Source: Sphingobium sp. HWE2-09 (lineage in GTDB: Bacteria; Pseudomonadota; Alphaproteobacteria; Sphingomonadales; Sphingomonadaceae). Taken from it: DNA of 64,000 nucleotides. A model generated the notes under the pieces. That model saw nothing but the letters and a program-made list of their open reading frames with translations. It was not told where the DNA came from and did no database searches. Location: contig NZ_JAYKZX010000003.1 of assembly GCF_035989265.1 (NCBI RefSeq), positions 2,232,001 through 2,296,000 on the forward strand. Reading direction: 5' to 3'. Each line of letters begins with the position of its first letter. Position 1 is the stretch's first letter. The translations under genes and the position numbers were made by a program. Of the stretch, positions 36,187 through 44,409 are shown in pieces.

Positions 36187-36612
36187 TCAGGCGTCCCCGT
36201 TGCGCTGCATCCGACGATAGCGGGGCAGTGCGGCCAATTTGGTTTCACGCCATTCCTCCAGATCCGCGCGGGCGCGGTCCTTGAGGCGAGTGGCGATTTC
36301 CTTCTCGCGGTTCGCTGCAAGAGTCATGCCTTCTTTGGCTTCCACCTTGCGCTTGGCATCATAAAGTGCGCCGTCCAGCTGTCGCCCGGCCTGTTCCAGC
36401 CGGGTCGCCAGTTCCTGCATCGCGGCGAAGGAAGCGCCGGTCGCCATGCCTTGCGTATCGAACAATTCGCCGCGCACCTTGCGCAGGCGGTCGATATTGC
36501 GGGCCAGGCCATCGGCTTCGTCGCGCGCGCGGGCGGTTTCCGCAACCGCCATGGCGTGCTGAACATGGCGCACGCGCAGCACGCGCTGGCGGCGACCGAC
36601 CAGCCCCTTCAT
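36187..36612 (-). CDS. fliJ: FliJ, export ATPase central stalk protein
   Basis: A 141-aa, highly charged, Arg/Glu/Ala-rich coiled-coil protein with almost no hydrophobic core: RQRVLRVRHVQHAMAVAETA, then helices through AAMQELATRLEQAGRQLDGA and REKEIATRLKDRARADLEEW. It matches FliJ in size and position between fliI and fliK. It should sit in the FliI hexamer and link it to FlhA. It overlaps fliI by 4 bp (36609-36612). Confidence 0.88.
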   Translation of the reverse strand: MKGLVGRRQRVLRVRHVQHAMAVAETARARDEADGLARNIDRLRKVRGELFDTQGMATGASFAAMQELATRLEQAGRQLDGALYDAKRKVEAKEGMTLAANREKEIATRLKDRARADLEEWRETKLAALPRYRRMQRNGDA

Positions 36613-37937
36613 GCGCTAAAGCCCGCGATCAGCGCGTCGGCGCTGGTGTCGAGATCGATGCGGCTCTTCTGATCCTGACGGATGAAATCGAGGATATCCT
36701 GGCGGCGGCGGACCGCTTCATCGATGACGGGATCGTTGCCGGGGCGGTATGCGCCCATCAGGATGAGGTCGCGATTTTCCTCATAGGCGGCCCAGAGGCG
36801 GCGATAATTGGCGGCGGCCATGCGATGGTCGTCCGGTACGACGTCGGCCATGACGCGGGAGAGCGACTTGCCGATGTCGATGGCGGGGAAGATCGCCTGT
36901 TCGGACAGATGGCGCGACAGCACGAAATGGCCGTCCACGATGGCGCGGGCGGCGTCCACGATCGGATCGTCGGTGTCGTCGCCATCGGCCAGCACGGTAT
37001 AGAGCGCGGTGATCGACCCGCCGGTGCGGGCGTCCACCCCTGCCCGCTCGACCAGGCGCGGGATGAGCGCGAGCGCGGAGGGCGGATAGCCCTTCATCGC
37101 GGGCGGCTCACCCAGCGCCAGGCCGATTTCACGCTGCGCGTGGGCGCAGCGGGTCAGGCTGTCGATCAGCAGCAGCACCTTCTTGCCACGGGCGCGATAA
37201 TATTCGGCGATGGCGGTGGCGCGCGCGGCGGCGCGCAGGCGCAGCACCGGGGGATGATCGGCGGGGACGGCGACGACGATGCTCTTGTGCATCGTGTGCT
37301 TCAATTTGGTTTCGAGGAAGTCGCTGACTTCGCGGCCGCGTTCGCCGATCAGGCCGACGACGACGATATCGGCTTCGGCCCCGGCAATCATCTGGCCCAT
37401 CAGCACGGATTTACCGACGCCCGACCCTGCGATAATGGCGATACGCTGGCCGCGCCCGGCGGTGAGCAGCGCGTTGACGGCGCGGACGCCAAGGTCGAAG
37501 GCTTCGGTGACGCGGCCCCGGTCGAGGACGTTGCCCTTGACGCCGTTGAGCGGCCAAGTGCCGCCTGCGATAATCGGTCCCTTGCGGTCGAGCGGCTGAC
37601 CCATGGCGTCAATGACGCGACCGATCAGGCCATCGCCCACCTGCACCATATTGGCCTGGCTGTCGGGTTCGACGCGGATGCCGTTTTCCAGGGGCGCGTC
37701 GGCATCGAGCGGGACCAGCAGGGTGCGGTCGCCGCGAAAGCCGACGACTTCGGCGCGGCAGACGGAGCCGTCGCTGGCCATGACACGCGCGCCGGAGCCG
37801 ATCGGGCGACGGAAGCCGGTGACTTCCAACATGCCTGCGTCATGGCTGACCAGACGGCCGATCCGGCGGGGTGCGCGGTTCTGGACCTGGAGATGGTCGA
37901 ACAGGCTTTCGGCCTGGGCCAGCGCGGCGCGGATCAC
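36609..37937 (-). CDS. fliI: FliI, flagellum-specific export ATPase
   Basis: A 442-aa hexameric ATPase homologous to F1-beta. Walker A is AGSGVGKSVLMGQ, the Glu region is VVGLIGERGREVSDF, Walker B is KVLLLIDSLTRCAHAQREIG, followed by LALGEPPAMKGYPPSALALIPRLVERAG (a FliI hallmark). With FliH and FliJ it delivers substrates to the gate. It overlaps fliH by 4 bp (ATGA) and fliJ by 4 bp. Confidence 0.97.
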   Translation of the reverse strand: MIRAALAQAESLFDHLQVQNRAPRRIGRLVSHDAGMLEVTGFRRPIGSGARVMASDGSVCRAEVVGFRGDRTLLVPLDADAPLENGIRVEPDSQANMVQVGDGLIGRVIDAMGQPLDRKGPIIAGGTWPLNGVKGNVLDRGRVTEAFDLGVRAVNALLTAGRGQRIAIIAGSGVGKSVLMGQMIAGAEADIVVVGLIGERGREVSDFLETKLKHTMHKSIVVAVPADHPPVLRLRAAARATAIAEYYRARGKKVLLLIDSLTRCAHAQREIGLALGEPPAMKGYPPSALALIPRLVERAGVDARTGGSITALYTVLADGDDTDDPIVDAARAIVDGHFVLSRHLSEQAIFPAIDIGKSLSRVMADVVPDDHRMAAANYRRLWAAYEENRDLILMGAYRPGNDPVIDEAVRRRQDILDFIRQDQKSRIDLDTSADALIAGFSA

Positions 37938-38629
37938 GCCTTGCCTTCCATATCGTCCATCAGGGCGCGGAGGCGAGCGAGGCGCACGTCGGGGCCATCT
38001 TCGACCCAGCCATCAGCGGTTTCGAGCCGCACGCAGCCGCGATGCATAGCCTTGTCGCCGACCAGCTTGACGCCGATCGTCTCACCTTCCAGCAGGGTGA
38101 TGTCATCGGGGTGCAGATGCAGGGCGCTCTTGCCCTCATTATCCTCGATGAACGCAGCGACGGTGTCGCAGCGCTGCACCAGCCGTTCGATGTCGATCTC
38201 CACTTCGCCGACAATCTGTTCGACCAAGCGGACGACGGTGGCCGACAGCATAGTGGACAGCATGCCGCTGGGCGCGGGCGCGAGGGTTTCGAGCGCTTCT
38301 GTAAGGCGGGTGCGGGCTTCGCTTTCCTCGCCATGGGTCTGGGCGGTGACGCGGCAGCCTTCATCGAAGCCCATGGTGAAGGCTTCCATCCGGGCCTCCT
38401 CCATCAGGTCGATTTCCGGTTCCGCTTCGATCACGCCGTTGCGCATCGTGCCGGTCCCGGTCTGGCCGGGCAGGCTGGCATAGAGGCTGCGAAAGCCGCC
38501 TTCGACCGGGCGGAAACCGGCGACGGCGACGGGCGTCGCATCCTGAACCGCAACATTGCCCCAAACCCTTCCGGCTGGCGCATTTTCCGAGTCGTCGGCC
38601 AAGAGCCGACTTGAAAATGCTTTAGACAA
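37934..38629 (-). CDS. fliH: FliH, regulator of the export ATPase
   Basis: A 231-aa protein whose central and C-terminal regions fit the FliH/HrpE stator: EEARMEAFTMGFDEGCRV, TMLSATVVRLVEQIVGEVEIDIERLVQRCDTV (the dimerising helices), then HLHPDDITLLEGETIGVKLVGD. It binds FliI and FliN. It overlaps fliG by 8 bp and fliI by 4 bp, and is tightly coupled with both. Confidence 0.9.
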   Translation of the reverse strand: MSKAFSSRLLADDSENAPAGRVWGNVAVQDATPVAVAGFRPVEGGFRSLYASLPGQTGTGTMRNGVIEAEPEIDLMEEARMEAFTMGFDEGCRVTAQTHGEESEARTRLTEALETLAPAPSGMLSTMLSATVVRLVEQIVGEVEIDIERLVQRCDTVAAFIEDNEGKSALHLHPDDITLLEGETIGVKLVGDKAMHRGCVRLETADGWVEDGPDVRLARLRALMDDMEGKA

Positions 38630-39638
38630 AGTCGTTCCCCTTGCCGCCCAGCATGATGGTGCCCGCGTCGGCCATGCGGCGCGCGGTGGCGATGATGAGT
38701 TTCTGCGCGTCGATCACTTCGGCGAGGCGGATCGGGCCGCGTTCTTCGATCTCGTCGGCGATCGCCTGCGCGGCGCGGGCCGACATGGAGCTGAAGATCT
38801 TGGCCTTGAGCATATCGTTCGCGCCCTTGAGCGCCACGACCAGCACCTGGCTGTCGACGGTGCGCATCAGCGTGCCCAGATTCTTGTCGTCCATGTCGAT
38901 GAGGTTGTCGAAGACGAACATCTCTTCCTCGATCGTCTGGGCGATCATCTTGTCGCGCTTGGCAACGGCCTTCATGATCCGCAATTCATTATCCTTGCGG
39001 ACATTGTTCATGATCGCGGCCGCTTCGACCGTGCCGCCACGCTGCGAGGCTGCGCCCTGTTTCTTGACCGGGCCGCGCAGCAGCAGCTGCTCCAGATCAT
39101 CGAGCGCCTCGTTCGACACCGGGCCGAGCGTGGCGATGCGATAGACGATCTCTTCCTGATATTCGGACGGCAGCAATTGCAGCACGTCGGCGGCGACGGG
39201 CGCTTCCAGATGGGCCAGCACGATCGCCATGATCTGCGGATGTTCCAGTTCGATCAGCGTGCCGATTTCCTTGGCATCCATCCACTTGAGCATTTCCAGC
39301 TGGGTGGAGCGGGTCGGAGGGGTGATGCGCGCCAGGATGGTTTCCGCGCGTTCCTCGCCCAGCGCCTTGGTCATGGCGCCGCGGATATGGCGGGTGGCGC
39401 CATAGCCGATGGTGGTGCGCTTCTTCGCCTTGGTCACGAAATGATCGAGCGCTTCGTTGACCTCTTCGGGATCGACATCCTGCACGTCATACATGGCATA
39501 GCCGAGCTGGCGCACTTCTTCGGGTTCGAGACGCGAGAGGATCTGGGCGGCTTCATCCTCGTCGAAGAGCATGAGGAGGACGGCGGCGGCGGCGCTGCCC
39601 TTCAGCGCTTCGGGGCGACCGGGAACGATCTCAGGCAT
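38622..39638 (-). CDS. fliG: FliG, rotor switch protein
   Basis: A 338-aa rotor protein linking FliF to the C-ring and contacting MotA. N-domain: KGSAAAAVLLMLFDEDEAAQILSRLEPEEV. The middle domain has the EHPQ FliM-binding motif in LIELEHPQIMAIVLAHL. The C-domain charged torque helix is in LRIMKAVAKRDKMIAQTIEEEMFVFDNLIDMDDKNLGTLMRTVDS. It overlaps fliF by 8 bp and fliH by 8 bp. Confidence 0.97.
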   Translation of the reverse strand: MPEIVPGRPEALKGSAAAAVLLMLFDEDEAAQILSRLEPEEVRQLGYAMYDVQDVDPEEVNEALDHFVTKAKKRTTIGYGATRHIRGAMTKALGEERAETILARITPPTRSTQLEMLKWMDAKEIGTLIELEHPQIMAIVLAHLEAPVAADVLQLLPSEYQEEIVYRIATLGPVSNEALDDLEQLLLRGPVKKQGAASQRGGTVEAAAIMNNVRKDNELRIMKAVAKRDKMIAQTIEEEMFVFDNLIDMDDKNLGTLMRTVDSQVLVVALKGANDMLKAKIFSSMSARAAQAIADEIEERGPIRLAEVIDAQKLIIATARRMADAGTIMLGGKGNDFV

Positions 39639-41385
39639 TTTCCTTCTTCCCCTCCTTCAGGAGGTCACGGACGACGAGCGCGGCGCGATCGGGGTCTTGC
39701 TTGACGAAGTTGCGGATGAGGTCTGCGCGCTGGGCATAGTCGTAAGTGGAGGAGATCATGTCGAGCGTGATCTTGGGTGCGGCGCCATCGGCCGTTACGA
39801 CGGTCGCCTGCTTGGTGATCTCGCTCGAAATCTCGCGACCGATGCGCTGGCCGTTTTCGGCGGTCGGTGCCACGGCGGCCTCCTGCGCAGCGGCGCGGCG
39901 CTTGAGCAGCGGGCGACCGATGCCGAAGATGACCAGCAGCGCGACGAGCAGGGCCGACACGTTGCGCACCAGCGGCGACATCCAGTCGGCTTCATACCAG
40001 GGCGGGGTGACGTCCGCGGTCTTGAGGAAGCTGCGCGAGGACAGCGCGACCACGTCGCCGCGTGCCTGGTCGAAACCGACCGCGCCCTTCACCAATGCTT
40101 CCAAAGCGGCGATTTCCTGAGGCGTGCGCGCCTTGCCATCGGGCGCGGTGTCGAGTGCGACGGCGACCGACAGACGCTTGACCGTGCCGATGGCGTCGCG
40201 GGTGACGGAGACTTCACGACCCAGTTCGAAGCTGCGGTTGAAGGTTTCCTCCGTCTTCATCAGCGGGTTGGGCGGCGTGCCGGGCTGGCCCGCCTGTGCG
40301 CCCTGCGCCGTCTGGCCCTGCGTGACGGCCTGACCATTGGGATTGGTCTGGGTCACGGTGGGGTTGACGGGCGCCTGGTTGCTGAGCGCGCCGGGGATGC
40401 CGGATGCTTCGCCCGCACCCTGACCGCGCGGGTCGGAGGCCCAGGTGCCGGTTTCGTTGCGCAGGCGCGCTTCGTCCTGCGGATAGGTTTCGCGCGTGGC
40501 CTGCCGTTCGGCGAAGTTGAGTTCGGCGTGCACCTCGGTCGAGAAATTGCCCGAGCCAAGGATCGGCGTCAGCAGCGCGATCACCGACTGGCGATAGCGA
40601 TCCTCGATCTTGCCCTGGACGGCCAGTTGGCGATCGTCGGCGGCGTTGCCATCATTATTGCTGAGCAGGCGGCCATTCTGGTCGACCAGCGAGATGTCGT
40701 CGGGGTTGAGTTCGGCCACCGACGAGGCGACCAGATGGACGATGGCGCTGACCTGCTGGTCGGTGAGCGTGCGACCGTTGGCGAGACGCAGCATGACCGA
40801 CGCGGACGGCTTGGACCGTTCGCGCAGGAAGACGCTGGGCGCTTCGACGGCGAGGTGGACCTTGGCGCTTTCGACGCTATCGATCGCCTCGATCGTGCGA
40901 GCCAGGTCCATTTCACGGGCGGAGCGCAGCTTTTCGCCCTCCACCGCGCGGGATGCCCCCATCGGCAGGCTGTCGATCATGCTGTTGCCGTCGGGCGCGC
41001 TCTTGGGCAGACCTTGGGCGGCGAGCATCATCTTGGCTTTGAAATAATCGTCCTGACCGACAGTCATGCCGCCGCTATTGTCGAAGTCATATTTGATGCC
41101 GTTCTGGTCCAGCACCTGCGCGACGGCCGACTTGTCGGTATCGGGCAAGGCGCGGAACAGGTCGCGCTGCGGCGGTTCGCGCAGGGCCAGCCAAGCGGCC
41201 CCGGCGATCGCGACGGTGCCGAGCAGGCCGAGCAGCGGCAGGCTTTTGGCTACCGCCGGTTGCTTGATGAAGCCGGTGAAGCGCGCCTTGAGCGCGTCCA
41301 CACCCTTGGCCCCGGTCCCGAAGGACGGGGTAGTGGTAAGAGCGGGCGCCGCTGCGCCGACATTGGTGCTGAGTGCGTTTTCCAT
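39631..41385 (-). CDS. fliF: FliF, MS-ring protein
   Basis: A 584-aa protein forming the MS ring that houses the export gate. Two TM helices (LPLLGLLGTVAIAGAAWLAL near residue 45 and LVRNVSALLVALLVIFGIGRPLL near 470) flank a large periplasmic part with the ring-building motifs (LREPPQRDLFRALPDTDKSAVAQVL, ELNPDDISLVDQNGRLLSN). The C-terminal FliG-binding tail ends TYDYAQRADLIRNFVKQDPDRAALVVRDLL. It is 3 bp after fliE and overlaps fliG by 8 bp. Confidence 0.97.
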   Translation of the reverse strand: MENALSTNVGAAAPALTTTPSFGTGAKGVDALKARFTGFIKQPAVAKSLPLLGLLGTVAIAGAAWLALREPPQRDLFRALPDTDKSAVAQVLDQNGIKYDFDNSGGMTVGQDDYFKAKMMLAAQGLPKSAPDGNSMIDSLPMGASRAVEGEKLRSAREMDLARTIEAIDSVESAKVHLAVEAPSVFLRERSKPSASVMLRLANGRTLTDQQVSAIVHLVASSVAELNPDDISLVDQNGRLLSNNDGNAADDRQLAVQGKIEDRYRQSVIALLTPILGSGNFSTEVHAELNFAERQATRETYPQDEARLRNETGTWASDPRGQGAGEASGIPGALSNQAPVNPTVTQTNPNGQAVTQGQTAQGAQAGQPGTPPNPLMKTEETFNRSFELGREVSVTRDAIGTVKRLSVAVALDTAPDGKARTPQEIAALEALVKGAVGFDQARGDVVALSSRSFLKTADVTPPWYEADWMSPLVRNVSALLVALLVIFGIGRPLLKRRAAAQEAAVAPTAENGQRIGREISSEITKQATVVTADGAAPKITLDMISSTYDYAQRADLIRNFVKQDPDRAALVVRDLLKEGKKENA

Positions 41386-41388
41386 GGC

Positions 41389-41754
41389 TTAGACCGGCAT
41401 GCTCATAATGTCCTTATAGGCGGACAGGAGTTTGTTGCGGACCTGAAGGGTCGCTTCGAAGCTGACCGATGCCTGCTGCTTGGCGAGCATGACGGCGGCG
41501 ATATCGGTGGTCTCGCCACGCTCGAACGAGGCGGCGGCTTCACCGGCCTGGTTCTGGAGGCCGTTGACCTGCTGCAAAGCGCTGTTGAGCGCTTCGGTAA
41601 AACCGCCGGGCGCCGTGCCCTGCGTACCGCCGGGACCGGATGCGCCGCCGACCGGGCCGGTCGAGGCGACATCGCGCAGGGCCGCGTTCTTTTGCAGGAT
41701 GGCGTTGCGGATCGCCATGACGCTGTCGGTGGGAGAGACGCCGGTGATGGCCAT
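41389..41754 (-). CDS. fliE: FliE, MS-ring/rod adaptor
   Basis: A 121-aa protein joining the MS ring to the proximal rod. The N-terminus is a short helix; the C-terminal FliE domain is GGFTEALNSALQQVNGLQNQAGEAAASFERGETTDIAAVMLAKQQASVSFEATLQVRNKLLSAYKDIMSMPV, with the conserved ...RNKLLSAYKDIMSMPV end. A Gly/Ala/Thr-rich linker around residue 35-45 is longer than usual. The ATG is at 41754, 14 bp after the activator gene. Confidence 0.95.
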   Translation of the reverse strand: MAITGVSPTDSVMAIRNAILQKNAALRDVASTGPVGGASGPGGTQGTAPGGFTEALNSALQQVNGLQNQAGEAAASFERGETTDIAAVMLAKQQASVSFEATLQVRNKLLSAYKDIMSMPV

Positions 41755-41768
41755 GGATCAGCCCTCCT

Positions 41769-43040
41769 TCACGCTGCTGCCAGCTCACGCATTTCGGCGA
41801 GCCGATAGCGGAGCGTGCGTTCGGAAATGCCGAGCTTGCGGGCGGCGGCGGCGCGGTGACCATCGGTTTCGCGCAGGGCGAGGCGGATGGCTTCGAGTTT
41901 GCTGTGGTGGGCGACATCGCGCAGCCGGGTCGGTTCGACTGCGATGGAGGCAGGTGCCACGATCGGCGTGACGACGCGCAGCGGCTGGGGCGCGCCGGTG
42001 AGGTGGAGGTCGTCCGCCTCGATCATCGCGCCGTCGCGCAGCACCAGGGCGCGCTGGAGTACATTGCCCAGTTCGCGGGCGTTGCCGCGCCAGTTGTGCG
42101 CAGCCAGCTTGTCGAGGGCGGCGGCGGTCGGCCAGACGAAGCCTGCCTTGCCCATGTCCTGCTGGCGCAGCAGCATGGCAGCGGCGATCGCGGCGACATC
42201 GCCGGGGCGTTCGGCCAGCGGGCGCAGTTCCAGCGGCATGACGTTGAGGCGCCAGTAGAGGTCTTCGCGGAAACGACCGGCGGCGACTTCATTGGCAAGG
42301 TTGCGGTTGCAGGCCGCGATGATGCGGACATTGACCGGCACCGGATGCGTGGCGCCGACGGGAAGGACTTCGCCTTCCTGCAGGGCGCGCAGCAGCTTGG
42401 ACTGGAGCGAGAGCGGCAGTTCGGCGATTTCGTCGAGGAACAGCGTGCCGCCGTCCGCGGCCAGGAACAGGCCGTTCGATGCATTGGACGCGCCGGTGAA
42501 GCTGCCCTTCTTATGCCCGAACAGCATCGCTTCCATCATGGTTTCAGGGAGCGCGGCGCAGTTGACGGCGATGAAGTCATGCGCGGTGCGGCCGGACCGG
42601 GCGTGCAGGAAGCGCGCCATGCCTTCCTTGCCGGTGCCGGTGTCGCCCTGAATAAGGACGGTGGCGTCGCTGCGGGCGACGCGGCTGGCGAGCGTCATCA
42701 GACGCGCGCTGCCGCTGTCGCCGACCGCGGGAACCGAAACCGGCCGAACGAGTTCAGCGATAAGAGCAAAGGCGAAACCCATGTCCGCAATGCCGAAGGC
42801 GACGCGGGCGGGCAAGCCGTTGGCGACAGGCACCAGCGACGGTGCGCCGTCGATCAGGTTGATCAGGATGTCGCGATGCGTGGCATGACCGATCTCGGTC
42901 GCCAGCAGGATGCGCCGGTCGTCCCGTTGCCGGGGGCTGGCCGCATCCACGATGCGCACTTCGTAATAGGCATTTTCAAGCCAGTGCTGCAGCCCCGGAA
43001 GAAGCGCGCAGACGCCACGGCTCACGTCTAATGTCGACAT
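41769..43040 (-). CDS. Sigma-54-dependent flagellar transcription activator (FlbD/FleQ class)
   Basis: A 423-aa AAA+ activator. The N-terminal ~115 residues show no receiver with an acidic pocket or phospho-Asp, so activity is probably controlled otherwise. The AAA+ domain has Walker A GDTGTGKEG, the sigma-54-contact loop as GSFTGA (A-to-S variant), Walker B GGTLFLDEIAELPLSLQSKLLRALQ and arginine-finger regions (FREDLYWRLNVMPLELRPL). The Fis-type HTH is DGHRAAAARKLGISERTLRYRLAEM. It is the first gene before fliE and faces fliC. It likely activates the sigma-54 promoters of the hook-basal body operons described here. Confidence 0.92.
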   Translation of the reverse strand: MSTLDVSRGVCALLPGLQHWLENAYYEVRIVDAASPRQRDDRRILLATEIGHATHRDILINLIDGAPSLVPVANGLPARVAFGIADMGFAFALIAELVRPVSVPAVGDSGSARLMTLASRVARSDATVLIQGDTGTGKEGMARFLHARSGRTAHDFIAVNCAALPETMMEAMLFGHKKGSFTGASNASNGLFLAADGGTLFLDEIAELPLSLQSKLLRALQEGEVLPVGATHPVPVNVRIIAACNRNLANEVAAGRFREDLYWRLNVMPLELRPLAERPGDVAAIAAAMLLRQQDMGKAGFVWPTAAALDKLAAHNWRGNARELGNVLQRALVLRDGAMIEADDLHLTGAPQPLRVVTPIVAPASIAVEPTRLRDVAHHSKLEAIRLALRETDGHRAAAARKLGISERTLRYRLAEMRELAAA

Positions 43041-43149
43041 GAACGAACCCCATCATATGGCTGGCTTGTACCCCCGTACATCCAACCCCCTTCGATGGTT
43101 AATAAATAGCGCGTCTGTGGTTATCAGATAGTTAATGCCGTTAATCCGT

Positions 43150-43190
43150 TTGCCGCAATGCGGCAGTTTTTTTCCGGCAAAAACGGCAAT
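43150..43190. promoter_or_regulatory. Candidate flagellar activator operator upstream of its own gene
   Basis: A perfect palindrome, TGCCGCAATGCGGCA (43151-43165), is followed by further CGGCA sites (CCGGCAAAAACGGCAAT). On the minus strand these are TTGCCG half-sites, matching those upstream of flgB. The function is inferred from shared motif and position, suggesting autoregulation. Confidence 0.5.
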
Positions 43191-43289
43191 ATGTTCGACC
43201 TTAGTCTAAGGCGCGCGCGTTGCGCCCGCGTAAGGGGCTTGGGGGCCATGCCCGAATCATCCCTTTTTCAAAAAAATCGACATCGACCC

Positions 43290-43316
43290 TAAAAGCCCGG
43301 CGCACCCCGCCGTTAT
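43290..43316 (+). promoter_or_regulatory. Sigma-28 (FliA) promoter of fliC
   Basis: -35 TAAAAGCC (43290-43297), an 11-nt spacer, -10 GCCGTTAT (43309-43316). The expected start is about 43324, giving a 60-nt leader before ATG 43384. Confidence 0.8.
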
Positions 43317-43383
43317 CCCCTTTCGAGGCCGCAAGCGCTCTGACGGATGGCAGCGACCTGATAGTGAAACGAAAGGGAACACC

Positions 43384-44199
43384 ATGACTGTTATCGGAAC
43401 CAACACTGGCGCGATGCGCTCGGCCAACGCTTCTTCGGCCGCTAGCAAGGCGCTGGGCACCGCAATGGAACGCCTGTCGACCGGCAAGCGCATCAACAGC
43501 GCGAAGGACGACGCCGCCGGCCTCGCCATCGCTTCGAGCATGACGGCGCAGATCAAGGGCATGACCCAGGGCATCCGCAACGCCAATGACGGCATTTCGA
43601 TGGCGCAGACCGCTGAAGGCGCGCTCGGCGAAGTCAGCAACATGCTGCAGCGGATGCGTGAACTGACCGTTCAGGGTAAGAACGGCACCAACAATGATGA
43701 CGCCAAGGCGAACATCAAGGCGGAGCTGGACGAACTGGCCAAGCAGATCGACAGCATCGTGACGAACACCGAATTCAACGGCCAGAAGCTGTTCGACGGC
43801 ACTGCCGGGACCACCGGCGACGTCACGATCCAGGCCGGCGCCAGCGCGAACGACACGATCACCCTGTCCTTCGCCGAGATCGATCTGTCCGCAGTTGGCA
43901 GCAGCACCGGCGCAGCAGAAGACGCCGACGGCGACCTGAGCGTCTATGACGATGCGCTCAAGACCATCGCCACGACCCGGGCGACGCTGGGTGCCGCGCA
44001 GAACCGCCTGGAATCGACGGTCAACAACCTGACGAACAACGTCACCAACCTGACCGACGCCCGCAGCCGCATCGAAGACGCCGACTTCTCGGCAGAATCG
44101 ACGGCGCTCGCCAAGCAGCAGATCCTGAGCCAGGCGTCGACCGCGATGCTGGCCCAGGCCAATCAGAGCCAGCAGGGCGTGCTGAAGCTGATCGGCTAA
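43384..44199 (+). CDS. fliC: Flagellin
   Basis: A 271-aa flagellin. The N-terminal D0/D1 is [53 protein letters not shown]. The C-terminal D0/D1 is [47 protein letters not shown]. The central surface domain is very short, so the filament surface is minimal compared with enteric flagellins (about 500 aa). AAGGGAAC lies before the ATG. It is the only flagellin in the window, divergent from the activator and followed by a terminator. Confidence 0.97.
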   Translation: MTVIGTNTGAMRSANASSAASKALGTAMERLSTGKRINSAKDDAAGLAIASSMTAQIKGMTQGIRNANDGISMAQTAEGALGEVSNMLQRMRELTVQGKNGTNNDDAKANIKAELDELAKQIDSIVTNTEFNGQKLFDGTAGTTGDVTIQAGASANDTITLSFAEIDLSAVGSSTGAAEDADGDLSVYDDALKTIATTRATLGAAQNRLESTVNNLTNNVTNLTDARSRIEDADFSAESTALAKQQILSQASTAMLAQANQSQQGVLKLIG

Positions 44200-44319
44200 G
44201 CCGCGACAAGATTGGTCGGCTGAGGCATTGGTCACCGCCAGCCGCCCATGGTGACCCCGGCACATTAACAGTCCCCACCGTGCCGGGGCCACACCTTCGA
44301 TCGAACGACCAGCCTATTT

Positions 44320-44349
44320 GAAGCCTCCGTCCCCCCGGGCGGAGGCTTC
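44320..44349 (+). terminator. Terminator-like hairpin after fliC
   Basis: Perfect 10-bp stem GAAGCCTCCG (44320-44329)/CGGAGGCTTC (44340-44349) with a C/G loop, followed by TTCTTC. The T-tract is short but the stem is strong, and it lies 120 bp past the fliC stop. Confidence 0.7.
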
Positions 44350-44409
44350 TTCGCGTGATAACGGATACAAGACTTGGCTTGGCCGTTTTGCCCATCCATG
44401 ATCGATCCC

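Larger units (their letters stand above)
43041..43383. other. Divergent activator/fliC intergenic region, 343 bp
   Basis: It holds the fliC sigma-28 promoter (43290-43316) and, nearer the activator, a cluster of TGCCG half-sites (43150-43190). The activator's own promoter must lie here; I see no sigma-54 -24/-12 pair for it, so it is probably sigma-70-type. No gene is supported. Confidence 0.7.
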
